Positions 26,101 to 32,976 of a stretch of DNA of 64,000 nt are shown here, one piece after another. How positions within the stretch are numbered: position 1 is the first letter of the stretch; each line of letters begins with the position of its first letter. The DNA is from Gemmataceae bacterium. Its GTDB lineage: Bacteria; Planctomycetota; Planctomycetia; Gemmatales; Gemmataceae. The notes under the pieces are model-generated. The model had not been told where the DNA came from. It saw only the letters and a list, made by a program, of their open reading frames with translations, and did no database searches. The DNA is taken from assembly GCA_901538445.1 (NCBI GenBank), contig LR594584.1, positions 4,007,051 through 4,071,050 on the forward strand, written 5' to 3'. Made by a program: the position numbers and the translations under genes.

Positions 26101-26688
26101 ATCGACCGCTCGGCGAAGAAGATCGTGCAGGGGCTCAAGCACGCGGACATGCAGCGGCTCGAAACGGCCGTCCAGAAGCTCGTGCTGGAGCCCCGCGGCG
26201 GGCTGATCTCGCTGTGCGAGCTGAACGCCGACATGATGCGGACCCTCGTGAACCCGCTCGTCGAGCAGACCACGGCGTTCCTCGGCGACCTGCTCCCCGA
26301 GACGGACGTGACGGACATCGAGGCGTCGGCCGCCAAGGCCAAGCGGACCGACCCGGCCGACCGGGTCCGCGAGTACCACCGGCTCGCGGCCCCGCCGGTC
26401 GGCGCGCCGCAGGGCGACGAGAACACGTTCGTGCTCGTCCCCGACAGCAAGCAGGGGAAGGACTACGCGGCCCTGGTGAAGAAGACGCTCCACGGGGCGA
26501 CGACGCTCCCGGTGAACGGGTCGGCGACGGACCTGATGTTCTGCCGCGAGCACGGGGCGCTAACGGTCGCCGAACTCGCCGAACTGCTCGCCGACTGCCA
26601 GGACTCGTACCACGCCGCGATCGAGGACCCGCAGAACTCCCCGCACTCGCGGCACGACGTGACCGAGTGGCTCCCGATCACGGGGTAA
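23140..26688 (+). CDS. Ser/Thr protein kinase fused to a tubulin-like GTPase domain
   Basis: The 1182-residue product has a Hanks-type kinase at about residues 14-272. Its glycine loop is IGTGGFGEVW (21-30), Lys43 lies in AIK, the catalytic loop is HLDVKPRN (143-150, HLD instead of HRD), DFG is at 162-164 and APE at 187-189. A Gly/Ser/Pro linker (273-355) leads to a region resembling Pfam Tubulin_2. It starts TVLIGIGSFGRRALQELR (359-376) and has the glycine-rich phosphate-binding motif AGGSGGM (518-524). About 600 helical residues follow, ending near DVTEWLPITG. No signal peptide or membrane helix is seen. The ATG at 23140 follows GGGTGAGG. Kinase plus tubulin-like polymerising GTPase in one chain suggests a signalling or cytoskeletal machine; this is inference. 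Confidence 0.85.
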   Translation: MNWLREPDGEPLPGYRLLEPIGTGGFGEVWKCTAPGGILKAIKFVYGNLNALDGDDVRAVQEMKALERVKQVRHPFVLSIEQIQDVGGELLIVMELADKNLHECLVEYQDSGRPGIPRDILLGLLDDAAIGLDHLIEKHNLQHLDVKPRNLFMLADRVKVADFGLVKTLERSSSSGLMGGVTPIYAAPETFSNKISKHSDQYSLAIVYIELLTGLRPFGGKNIRQLALQHMTEPPDLSMLPESDRPIVGRALSKNPDDRFPTCVSFIRALAGRSDSNGSAGGSAGGGHAVTDPAAWSKAARTAHDVDLTPPAPRPARGATAIAASKIRLKSKPDLDINESHLLGTTTASRRDPGVLRPTVLIGIGSFGRRALQELRCRLTDRVGDVTQVPSYRFLYVDCDPDALNKAISAPPDVALDADDVFQVPLQPVTQYRRKQLDQILDWLPREKLYSIPRSLHAGGSRALGRLAFCDNYLRFVTRLRRDLQVATHPESISASCDQSGLMPRDKVPQVYVFASAAGGSGGMLMDLGYAVKRVLGRLMPSQKPAVTAFVFASSPTDPNTSEQELANLYAGVTELNHYADPEVTFTAHYGGPEGPKVEGQGLPFSATYLLTMKSRSVEAFRDVVSHLAGYVAHDMTTPLGQALEKVRLKPPAYERTPFRTFGTYGVWFPRGLMLRTAAQRIALTLLKAWRDQPPTGDVPEVEAVVAQVTADERLRPESVQHQLDQEFMRGPDGAAGEQIERWLTGLEAQISPTARSSEASKWSRSVWDQARDLIGSRPTNENDSTVSRSRLSKVLEDAIKRAAEVWANEFAAACRPLEAIPGRRLGLFEAALKKLSRWCVEAAAVVEKKAEPIGSKTRQARNDVQAAFDACQAGSRAFSFFGNRPTRSMKHFLDQLRVFARLRLQEDMGDATIRFYRTLRLRVEDKVREMSSCRARLDQLLKVLEDPLRTMPIGDDTPYSTSEEALQRTIHPTNTLQVVLPNGETHIDRSAKKIVQGLKHADMQRLETAVQKLVLEPRGGLISLCELNADMMRTLVNPLVEQTTAFLGDLLPETDVTDIEASAAKAKRTDPADRVREYHRLAAPPVGAPQGDENTFVLVPDSKQGKDYAALVKKTLHGATTLPVNGSATDLMFCREHGALTVAELAELLADCQDSYHAAIEDPQNSPHSRHDVTEWLPITG

Positions 26689-26980
26689 ATCGTCGCGCCC
26701 GGACGACGTCGAGCGCGACCGCCGCCGCGAACCCAGCGAGCCCGCCGAACGTCGCGCCGACCATCACGGCGATCGGCACCACGAAGTCCCGGGCCACGTC
26801 GCCCCAGATGCGGCGCGAGGTCGGGTCGCGGTCGCCGGCCTGGAGGTACGCCCAGGCGGCCGACCCGCTCAGGCACACGCCCACCACCACCCCGGCGACG
26901 ATGACGCCGTAAAACGTGCGGGCCGGCAGCCGGGGAGTCCCCGCCTCCGGCCCGCCGCGTTCGTTCACATCATGCGCCAT
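26678..26980 (-). CDS. Small two-helix membrane protein next to ftsH, function unknown
   Basis: The 100-residue product has two hydrophobic segments (TFYGVIVAGVVVGVCLSGSAAW and FVVPIAVMVGATFGGLAGFAAAVAL) joined by a charged loop (QAGDRDPTSRR). It starts 10 bases after the ftsH stop, so the two are probably co-translated. Its 3' end overlaps that of the convergent kinase/tubulin gene by 11 bases. The ATG at 26980 is preferred over a GTG six bases upstream. It has no recognised domain. Position suggests a role at the membrane with FtsH, which is inference only. Confidence 0.65.
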   Translation of the reverse strand: MAHDVNERGGPEAGTPRLPARTFYGVIVAGVVVGVCLSGSAAWAYLQAGDRDPTSRRIWGDVARDFVVPIAVMVGATFGGLAGFAAAVALDVVRARRFTP

Positions 26981-26990
26981 TCCCACGTCC

Positions 26991-29036
26991 TCACGCGCCG
27001 CCGAACGCCAGCCCCGGGGTCGCCGGAGGGACCGGCTCTGGCTCGGGCACCACGACCGGCGGCGAGTCCACGACCTTCCGCTGCTTAGTCTCCTTCCGCA
27101 GCTCGGCGACGGGCACCCCGGCCATCAGCTTTTCGACCTCCTCGCGGTCGATCTCCTCGTGCAGCATCAGCGCTTCCGTCAGGAGTTCGAGCTTGTCGCG
27201 GTGGGTCCGCACCAGGTCTCCCGCCCGCTCCGCGGCTTCCGTGAGGATCCGCTGGATCTCCTCGTCGATGAGCTTCGCCGTGCCCTCGCTGAACGTCCGC
27301 GACTCGACGATCTCTTTGCCGAGGAACACGTGGTCCTCGCCCTGCTGGTAGTACACCGGGCCGAGCTTGTCGCTCATGCCGAGCTGGGTGACCATCGCGC
27401 GGGCGATGCGGGTGGCCATCTTCAGGTCCATGATGGCCCCGCCCGACGGCTCCCCGAACACCAGCCGGTCCGCGGACCGGCCGCCCATCAGGGTGACCAG
27501 TTCGGCGTTCAACTCGCTGACCGAGCGGTCCACCTTGTCCTCGTCCGGCTGGAACATCGTCACGCCCGCGGAGCGGCCGCGGGGGATGATGCTGACCCGG
27601 TCGAGCTTGTGCGACTTCGGGTCCAGAATGGCGCACAGCGCGTGGCCCGCCTCGTGGTACGCGGTCCGCCGCTTCTCCTGTTCCCCGAACGGCTCCTCGC
27701 GCATCGCCCCGAGGCGGACCCGGTCGGCGGCCCGGTCGAAGTCGATCTGTTCGAGGGTGCTGTGGCCGGCGCGGGTCGCCTGCAGCGCGGCCTCGTTGCA
27801 CAAGTTCTGCAACTCGGCCCCGCTCATGCCGACCATGTTGCGGGCGATCCGCTCCAGGTCCACGGTGTCGGCCAGCGGCTTGTTCCGCGTGTGGACCTTG
27901 AGGATCTCGAGCCGGCCCTTCCAGGTCGGGCGGTCCACGGTGATGTGCCGGTCGAACCGGCCGGGGCGGAGCAGCGCCGAGTCGAGCACGTCCGGCCGGT
28001 TGGTCGCGGCGATGACGATGACCGTCTCCGACGGCTGGAAACCGTCCATCTCACTCAGAATCTGGTTGAGCGTCTGCTCGCGCTCGTCGGACCCGCCGCC
28101 GTAGCCCGCACCACGCATGCGGCCGACCGCGTCGATCTCGTCGATGAACACGACGCACGGCGAGTGCTCCTTCGCGGTGCGGAACATGTCGCGCACGCGG
28201 CTGGCCCCGACGCCGACGAACATCTGGATGAACTCGCTGCCGCTGATCGCGAAGAACGGCACGTTCGCCTCGCCGGCGACGGCCTTCGCCATCAGCGTCT
28301 TCCCGGTGCCCGGGGGGCCGAACAGCAGCACGCCCTTCGGCACGCGGGCGCCCAGGCGGGTGAACTTGGCCGGGTCGGTCAGGTAGTCGACGATCTCGGC
28401 GAGTTCGCCCTTGGCGTTCTCCATCCCGGCGACGTCGGCGAACGTGATCCGGCCCTTCCCCTTTTCGTACCGCTTGGCCGGGCTGCGGGTGTAGGCGTTC
28501 ATGAACCCGCCGCCCATCGGGTCGCGCATCTTGGGCAGGAACACGAACACGAGGATCGCGATCAGGATGCCGATCACGATGAGGTTCAGGATGAACGGGC
28601 CGACCCAGGCCGGGTCCTCGCGCTTGCTGATGCTGATCTTTTCCGGATCGGGCTCGGTGGGGGCCTTCTTGCGGGCGGCCTGGTCCTTGGTCTCCCAGTC
28701 GCGGATGAGGGTGGGCTGGTCGTTGGTGTGGGGCATGTTGACGACGAACCGCCCGCCGGTGAGCTTGTAGTTCTTGGCGGCCTCGGAGTTCGGGTCGCGG
28801 ACCTCCCCCTCGACGCGGTCGCTGCCGATGAACACGGCCTTCTTCACCTGCCCGGTCTCGATGAGCTGCGAGAACTCGGAATAGGTGATCTCCCGGGCCT
28901 GGCCGGAGACGAAGTAGAGGACGGCGAGGACGGTGAGGACGACGAGCGCGATCCACCCGCCGGGGAGCAGCGGACTGGCTTTTTTGGGAGCCCCGGTCGG
29001 CCCCGGTTGAGCCGTCGGGGGTGGGTTGTCGGCCAT
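26991..29036 (-). CDS. ftsH: ATP-dependent zinc metalloprotease FtsH
   Basis: This 681-residue membrane-anchored AAA+ protease degrades misfolded and short-lived membrane and cytosolic proteins. The first helix is at about residues 25-45 ([16 protein letters not shown]), followed by a periplasmic domain. The second helix is [19 protein letters not shown]. The AAA module has Walker A GPPGTGKT and Walker B VVFIDEID. The second region of homology spans [20 protein letters not shown], and the zinc site HEAGH is in the peptidase domain. A Pro/Thr-rich N-terminus and Pro-rich C-terminal tail are normal variation. The ATG at 29036 follows AAGGAG. Confidence 0.97.
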   Translation of the reverse strand: MADNPPPTAQPGPTGAPKKASPLLPGGWIALVVLTVLAVLYFVSGQAREITYSEFSQLIETGQVKKAVFIGSDRVEGEVRDPNSEAAKNYKLTGGRFVVNMPHTNDQPTLIRDWETKDQAARKKAPTEPDPEKISISKREDPAWVGPFILNLIVIGILIAILVFVFLPKMRDPMGGGFMNAYTRSPAKRYEKGKGRITFADVAGMENAKGELAEIVDYLTDPAKFTRLGARVPKGVLLFGPPGTGKTLMAKAVAGEANVPFFAISGSEFIQMFVGVGASRVRDMFRTAKEHSPCVVFIDEIDAVGRMRGAGYGGGSDEREQTLNQILSEMDGFQPSETVIVIAATNRPDVLDSALLRPGRFDRHITVDRPTWKGRLEILKVHTRNKPLADTVDLERIARNMVGMSGAELQNLCNEAALQATRAGHSTLEQIDFDRAADRVRLGAMREEPFGEQEKRRTAYHEAGHALCAILDPKSHKLDRVSIIPRGRSAGVTMFQPDEDKVDRSVSELNAELVTLMGGRSADRLVFGEPSGGAIMDLKMATRIARAMVTQLGMSDKLGPVYYQQGEDHVFLGKEIVESRTFSEGTAKLIDEEIQRILTEAAERAGDLVRTHRDKLELLTEALMLHEEIDREEVEKLMAGVPVAELRKETKQRKVVDSPPVVVPEPEPVPPATPGLAFGGA

Positions 29037-29174
29037 TTGAGTCTCCTTGAGAGACAATAAATCGGGGCGGCCAGCGCCGTGGGCACGGCACCGCCCCCCC
29101 GCACGTCTTATGCATTCTACCCAACCGGGAAACCGCCGGCGCACCGGGGAACGGGTGGGCCGAGATAATGAGAG

Positions 29175-29206
29175 CGCCCCGCGTGCCAACCGGGACACGC
29201 GGGGCG
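29175..29206 (-). terminator. Hairpin after the metalloprotease gene
   Basis: An 11-bp perfect stem (CGCCCCGCGTG at 29175-29185 and its complement at 29196-29206) lies about 30 bases beyond the stop of the minus-strand metalloprotease gene and upstream of ftsH. No long T-run follows on either strand. Confidence 0.6.
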
Positions 29207-29236
29207 GTTTCAGGCGTCACGCGAACGCGCGCCGGG

Positions 29237-31735
29237 TCACTTCTTGTCGCCGCTGAGGACGCCCTTGATCTCGGCCTGGAGGTCTTCCAGGTGGCTCAGG
29301 GTCGCGGGGTCCTTGGCCTTGCCCTTCGCGGTCCCGATCTCCTTCTCCAGCCGGGCGAGCGCTACGCGGGCGACGCCGCGCAGTTCCGTCGTGCGTGCAG
29401 CCATGTCGACAAGGCCACGCGGGGCGGGGATGCCGCTCACCTGCCCCGGGGTCGGAGGGGTGAACTCGTTCTTCAGCACGTCCACGTACGCCCGCTGGAG
29501 CTGCCGGCGGATCGGATCGACCTTCGGGCTCTCGGCCTTCAGCTCCGAGAAGATGCCGGCCTGGAGGTCGTCCACGAGTTCGACCGGGGTGTACGCCTTG
29601 TCGCCGAGCAGCACCTCGGCGTCGAACAGCCGGCTCATGCGCGCCGGGCTCAGGAGCGTCGAGAGGATGCCCCGCTGCTGGGCGGTGACGGCCGCGGTCG
29701 CGCCCGAGAACTTGAACTGGTTCACCACCGCGGGGTTGAGCAGCTTGGTCGGCGTGGTGAGGGCGTTGTCGAGCAGGAACTTCACCGCCTCCTTCTGCTT
29801 CTCCTTGGGCACGCGGACGAACGTCTCGGTGCCGCGGCCGCCGAGGGTGCGGTACTCGATCACACCGCCGACCTGCTTGGCGACCGCGTTGAACCACCGG
29901 GCCCGGTGGCTCATGATCTCGCCGTACACCTCTTCGAGCAGCGCGAAGTCCTCGCCCTTCTCGGTCGTCGCCGGGACCAGGAACTCGAGGGTGCGGTCGA
30001 TGTTCTTGAGGCCGAGTGCGGTCGCCTGGACCGGGTCCGAGCCGATGTTCTCGGTGAGCACGGTCGGGTCCACGGTGCTCGGCCCGTCCTCGCCGCCGAA
30101 CCGCAGGAACGGGTTGTCGATCTGCTTGCTGGCCCACTCGTCGAGGGTCTTCTTCTCGTCCTCGGCGGTCTTCATCCCGGGGATCTGCTTGTACCCCCAC
30201 TCGATGGCGAAGTAGTCGTACGGCGCGAGCTTCGGGATCAGGTTCTTGACGTCGAGCTTGTCCTCGGGCTGCGCGACGTAGTTGTACCGGCCGTACGACA
30301 TGATCGAGCCGACGCTGCCGTTCTCGGCGGCGAACTTCGGGTCGCGGAGCTGGCTCACCGAGTACGCCTGGCTGGCCCGGTGGTTGTGCCGCAGGCCGAG
30401 CGTGTGGCCGACCTCGTGGGCGCAGATGTACCGGAGCAGTTCGCCGGTGAGTTCGTCGGGCATCGGGAGCTTGCGGGCGCGGGGGTCGGTGGCGGAGCAC
30501 TGCACGAAGTACCACATCTGCGCGAGCTTCACCACGTCGTGCCAGAAGATGATGTGGGCCGAGATGATCTCGCCCGACCGCGGGTCGTGGACGTGCGGCC
30601 CCATCGCGTTGGCGACCGGCTCGGCGACCCACCGGATCACGCTGTACCGGGCGTCCTCGGGGTCCCAGTTCGGGTCCTCGGCCCGGGTCGGGGCGTCCTT
30701 GCACACGATCGCGTTCTTGAACCCGGCCTTCTCGAACGCCGGCTGCCAGTCCTCGACCCCCTTCTTCAGGAACGGCCGCCACTTCTCGGGGATCTCCTTC
30801 GAAAGGTAGAACGTGATCGGCTTCACCGGCTCGCTCACCTCCTTGGCCGGATCCTTCTTCTCCAGGCGGTACCGGGTGATGTACTCCTTGTTCACGGCCC
30901 ACTGCCGCGGGTGCGCGTAGTCGGTGAACTCCTCGGTGAAGTACCCGACCCGGGGGTCGAACAACCGGCCGGTCATCGGGGCCTCGGGCAGGATCGCGAG
31001 GCTCTGGTGGACGAGCGCCGTGACGCTCCGGCTCGCGCCGCCGCCACCGGGGCCGCCCGGACCGCCGACCCCGAACCCGCCCCCGCCGCCGCGGAACGTC
31101 AGCAGCGACCGGGCCTCGACGTTGGCCGGGAACGCCTTGAGTTCCGCGAGGTACGACCGGGCCGAGTCCACGCTGCCGGTGCCGCCGCTGGCCCGCGCGA
31201 TGGGCAGGTCGGAGAGCCCGTTGATGAACAGGTCGGAGACGTTGATGACGGCGGCCCGGTCCTTGCCCTCGCACTCGACGGTGAACACCGCGATGATGGC
31301 GTCGGTCGCGGACGCCTCAACGGCGTGCTGCACGGCCTTCCCGTCGGACCGCTTCGAGAACCCGACCTTCCACACGTACAGCTTGTTCCCGCGGCGCTCG
31401 AACTTCAGCACCGCGTTGCCCAGGGTCGCGCCGCCCCAGCTCCCGCCGCCCGGCCCCTTCGCGACCTCGGCCTGCCACAGGAACAGCCGCCCGAGCTTGT
31501 CGGCGGGCACCTCGAAGTACACCTTGTCGTCGTGCCGGTGGACGGCGAACAGCCCCGCCTGGGTGGTGAAGTCCTTGGTGATGACGTCGTCGTACTTCTT
31601 CAGCTCGCCGGCCTTGGGCGTGCTGGGAGCGGCCCCCTTACCCTTCGGAAAGAAGCCCTCCTGCGTTCGCGCGTGGGGCGCGAGGGCGAGCGTTGCGACG
31701 ACGGCAGCCGCGCAAAGCGAGAGACGGGTTCGCAT
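29237..31735 (-). CDS. Exported zinc-dependent metalloprotease (DUF5117/DUF4953 type)
   Basis: The 832-residue product has a signal peptide (MRTRLSLCAAAVVATLALAP). The N-terminal half resembles the DUF5117/DUF5118 region. The peptidase half carries the metzincin zinc motif HEVGHTLGLRHN (HExxHxxGxxH), followed about 55 residues later by a Met-containing turn (SVGSIMSYGRYNYV). A Gly/Pro-rich patch (GGGGGFGVGGPGGPGGGG) lies near residue 225. Such proteins are found in Bacteroidetes and planctomycetes, and their natural substrates are unknown. It is probably periplasmic or outer-surface. It is co-directional with ftsH but separated from it by a hairpin and 200 bases. Confidence 0.9.
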   Translation of the reverse strand: MRTRLSLCAAAVVATLALAPHARTQEGFFPKGKGAAPSTPKAGELKKYDDVITKDFTTQAGLFAVHRHDDKVYFEVPADKLGRLFLWQAEVAKGPGGGSWGGATLGNAVLKFERRGNKLYVWKVGFSKRSDGKAVQHAVEASATDAIIAVFTVECEGKDRAAVINVSDLFINGLSDLPIARASGGTGSVDSARSYLAELKAFPANVEARSLLTFRGGGGGFGVGGPGGPGGGGASRSVTALVHQSLAILPEAPMTGRLFDPRVGYFTEEFTDYAHPRQWAVNKEYITRYRLEKKDPAKEVSEPVKPITFYLSKEIPEKWRPFLKKGVEDWQPAFEKAGFKNAIVCKDAPTRAEDPNWDPEDARYSVIRWVAEPVANAMGPHVHDPRSGEIISAHIIFWHDVVKLAQMWYFVQCSATDPRARKLPMPDELTGELLRYICAHEVGHTLGLRHNHRASQAYSVSQLRDPKFAAENGSVGSIMSYGRYNYVAQPEDKLDVKNLIPKLAPYDYFAIEWGYKQIPGMKTAEDEKKTLDEWASKQIDNPFLRFGGEDGPSTVDPTVLTENIGSDPVQATALGLKNIDRTLEFLVPATTEKGEDFALLEEVYGEIMSHRARWFNAVAKQVGGVIEYRTLGGRGTETFVRVPKEKQKEAVKFLLDNALTTPTKLLNPAVVNQFKFSGATAAVTAQQRGILSTLLSPARMSRLFDAEVLLGDKAYTPVELVDDLQAGIFSELKAESPKVDPIRRQLQRAYVDVLKNEFTPPTPGQVSGIPAPRGLVDMAARTTELRGVARVALARLEKEIGTAKGKAKDPATLSHLEDLQAEIKGVLSGDKK

Positions 31736-31970
31736 GTGAACACCGGTTGTGGTTGTGAGTCAAAGTGGAGCAACTGGGTGCATTGTACCGCGTGCGCAAG
31801 ACGGGTGGGAACCGACCCGGGTAACTTCCGATCGGGCCGGCGGTACAACCGGCACCCCCGGCGCAACCCGGCCCCGAACCTGGAGGTTCCGGCCCGACGG
31901 AATGACCCGTAACACGCTTGCACCCGATAAGAGACGAAGCCACCATGCGCCAGATTCACGGAGTTCGCGG

Positions 31971-32840
31971 ATGTTGCCCCTTTGTCTCGCAGCGCTGACG
32001 CTCGGAGCCGACCCCGCCCCGTACCCGTACCCCGACACGCCGCCGCTCACGCCACCCTACGTCGCCGAGAAGCGGCTCCCGTCGATCTTCACCCCGAAGC
32101 AGCGGATGATCGCGAAGGTCGCCGACCTCGCTCTGCCCGGAGCGGGGAAGCCGGCCCCGTGCGGGTCGTACCTCTGGCAGCCCAGTTACGAACTCGACTT
32201 CGAGCTTCGCGGGCCGACCCGGGAGTACGTCCCGCAGCCCGGCGACATCGTGCTTTCGGCCGACGGGTCGGTGTTCTGGAAGCTCATGCACAACCTCGCG
32301 GGCACGAGCCACCCGACGCACTCGATGATCGTGTTCGCGTACCCGGACGGGTCGATGGGCATCCTCGAGGCCGGCCCGCACGACACGCTGAAGTGCCGCA
32401 CGATGGAGGCGCTCCCGCACATGCTCAGTTACGAGAACGAGGGCCGGGTGTGGGTGCGCCGGCGGGCGGTGCCGCTGACCGCCGAAGAGTCGGCCCGACT
32501 CACCGAGTTCGCGCTCGCGACGAACCTGCGGAAGTTCGCGCTCGGCCGCCTGGCCCGGCAACTGACCCCGATCCGGTCCCGCGGGCCGCTCCGCACGGCG
32601 TTCGTGGGCAAGCCGCACGGCCTCGAGCGCGAGAGCTACTTCTGCAGCGAGTTGGTGTGCGAGGCGTGCGTGTACGCCGGCCTGATGAACCCCTGCACCA
32701 CGCGGCCGTCGGCGACGTACCCCCGCGACCTGTTCATGGACCGCTCGCTCAACCCGTACCTGAACCGGCACCTCAAGCTCGCCCCGTGCTGGGACCCGCC
32801 GGCCCGGTGGACGAGCACCGCGTGCGGGTGCGCGAAATAG
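31971..32840 (+). CDS. YiiX/YebB-like permuted papain-fold hydrolase
   Basis: The 289-residue product has a short signal-like start (MLPLCLAALTLGA). The region from about residue 85 has the order GDIVLS, then a His in THSMIVF, a charged middle, and ESYFCSELVCEA near the C-terminus. This is the His-then-Cys order of circularly permuted NlpC/P60 (YiiX-like, DUF830) enzymes. These cleave amide or thioester bonds in cell-wall peptides or lipids; the substrate here is unknown. The start at 31971 is chosen for the signal-like sequence and a GGAG 10 bases upstream; an in-frame ATG at 31902 is the alternative. A family B repeat follows. Confidence 0.8.
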   Translation: MLPLCLAALTLGADPAPYPYPDTPPLTPPYVAEKRLPSIFTPKQRMIAKVADLALPGAGKPAPCGSYLWQPSYELDFELRGPTREYVPQPGDIVLSADGSVFWKLMHNLAGTSHPTHSMIVFAYPDGSMGILEAGPHDTLKCRTMEALPHMLSYENEGRVWVRRRAVPLTAEESARLTEFALATNLRKFALGRLARQLTPIRSRGPLRTAFVGKPHGLERESYFCSELVCEACVYAGLMNPCTTRPSATYPRDLFMDRSLNPYLNRHLKLAPCWDPPARWTSTACGCAK

Positions 32841-32852
32841 CTCAGGGATCGC

Positions 32853-32920
32853 GCGAGTGGCGCGGCGTCAGCCCGCCGGTGTGCCCCGCGCCACCGGCGG
32901 GCTGACGCCGCGCCGCTCGC
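32853..32920. repeat. Dispersed palindromic repeat, family B
   Basis: Arms of 29 bp (32853-32881 and 32892-32920) with one G-U type mismatch. The sequence is otherwise the same as the copies at 21178 and 51134. It starts 12 bases after the stop of the YiiX-like gene. Confidence 0.93.
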
Positions 32921-32976
32921 CACTGGAAAGCCGCCCCCGATTGTGGACAATGGCGCGACCCACCCGAGGCCGCGTC

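Noticed and set aside
24520-26553. A 677-residue open frame on the minus strand
   Set aside because: It is antisense to the kinase/tubulin gene, with no motif and biased composition.
29168-31912. A 914-residue open frame on the plus strand
   Set aside because: It runs antisense to the well-supported zinc metalloprotease with HEVGHTLGLRHN. Its product is Arg/Val/Leu-rich with no domain, a GC-rich codon artefact.
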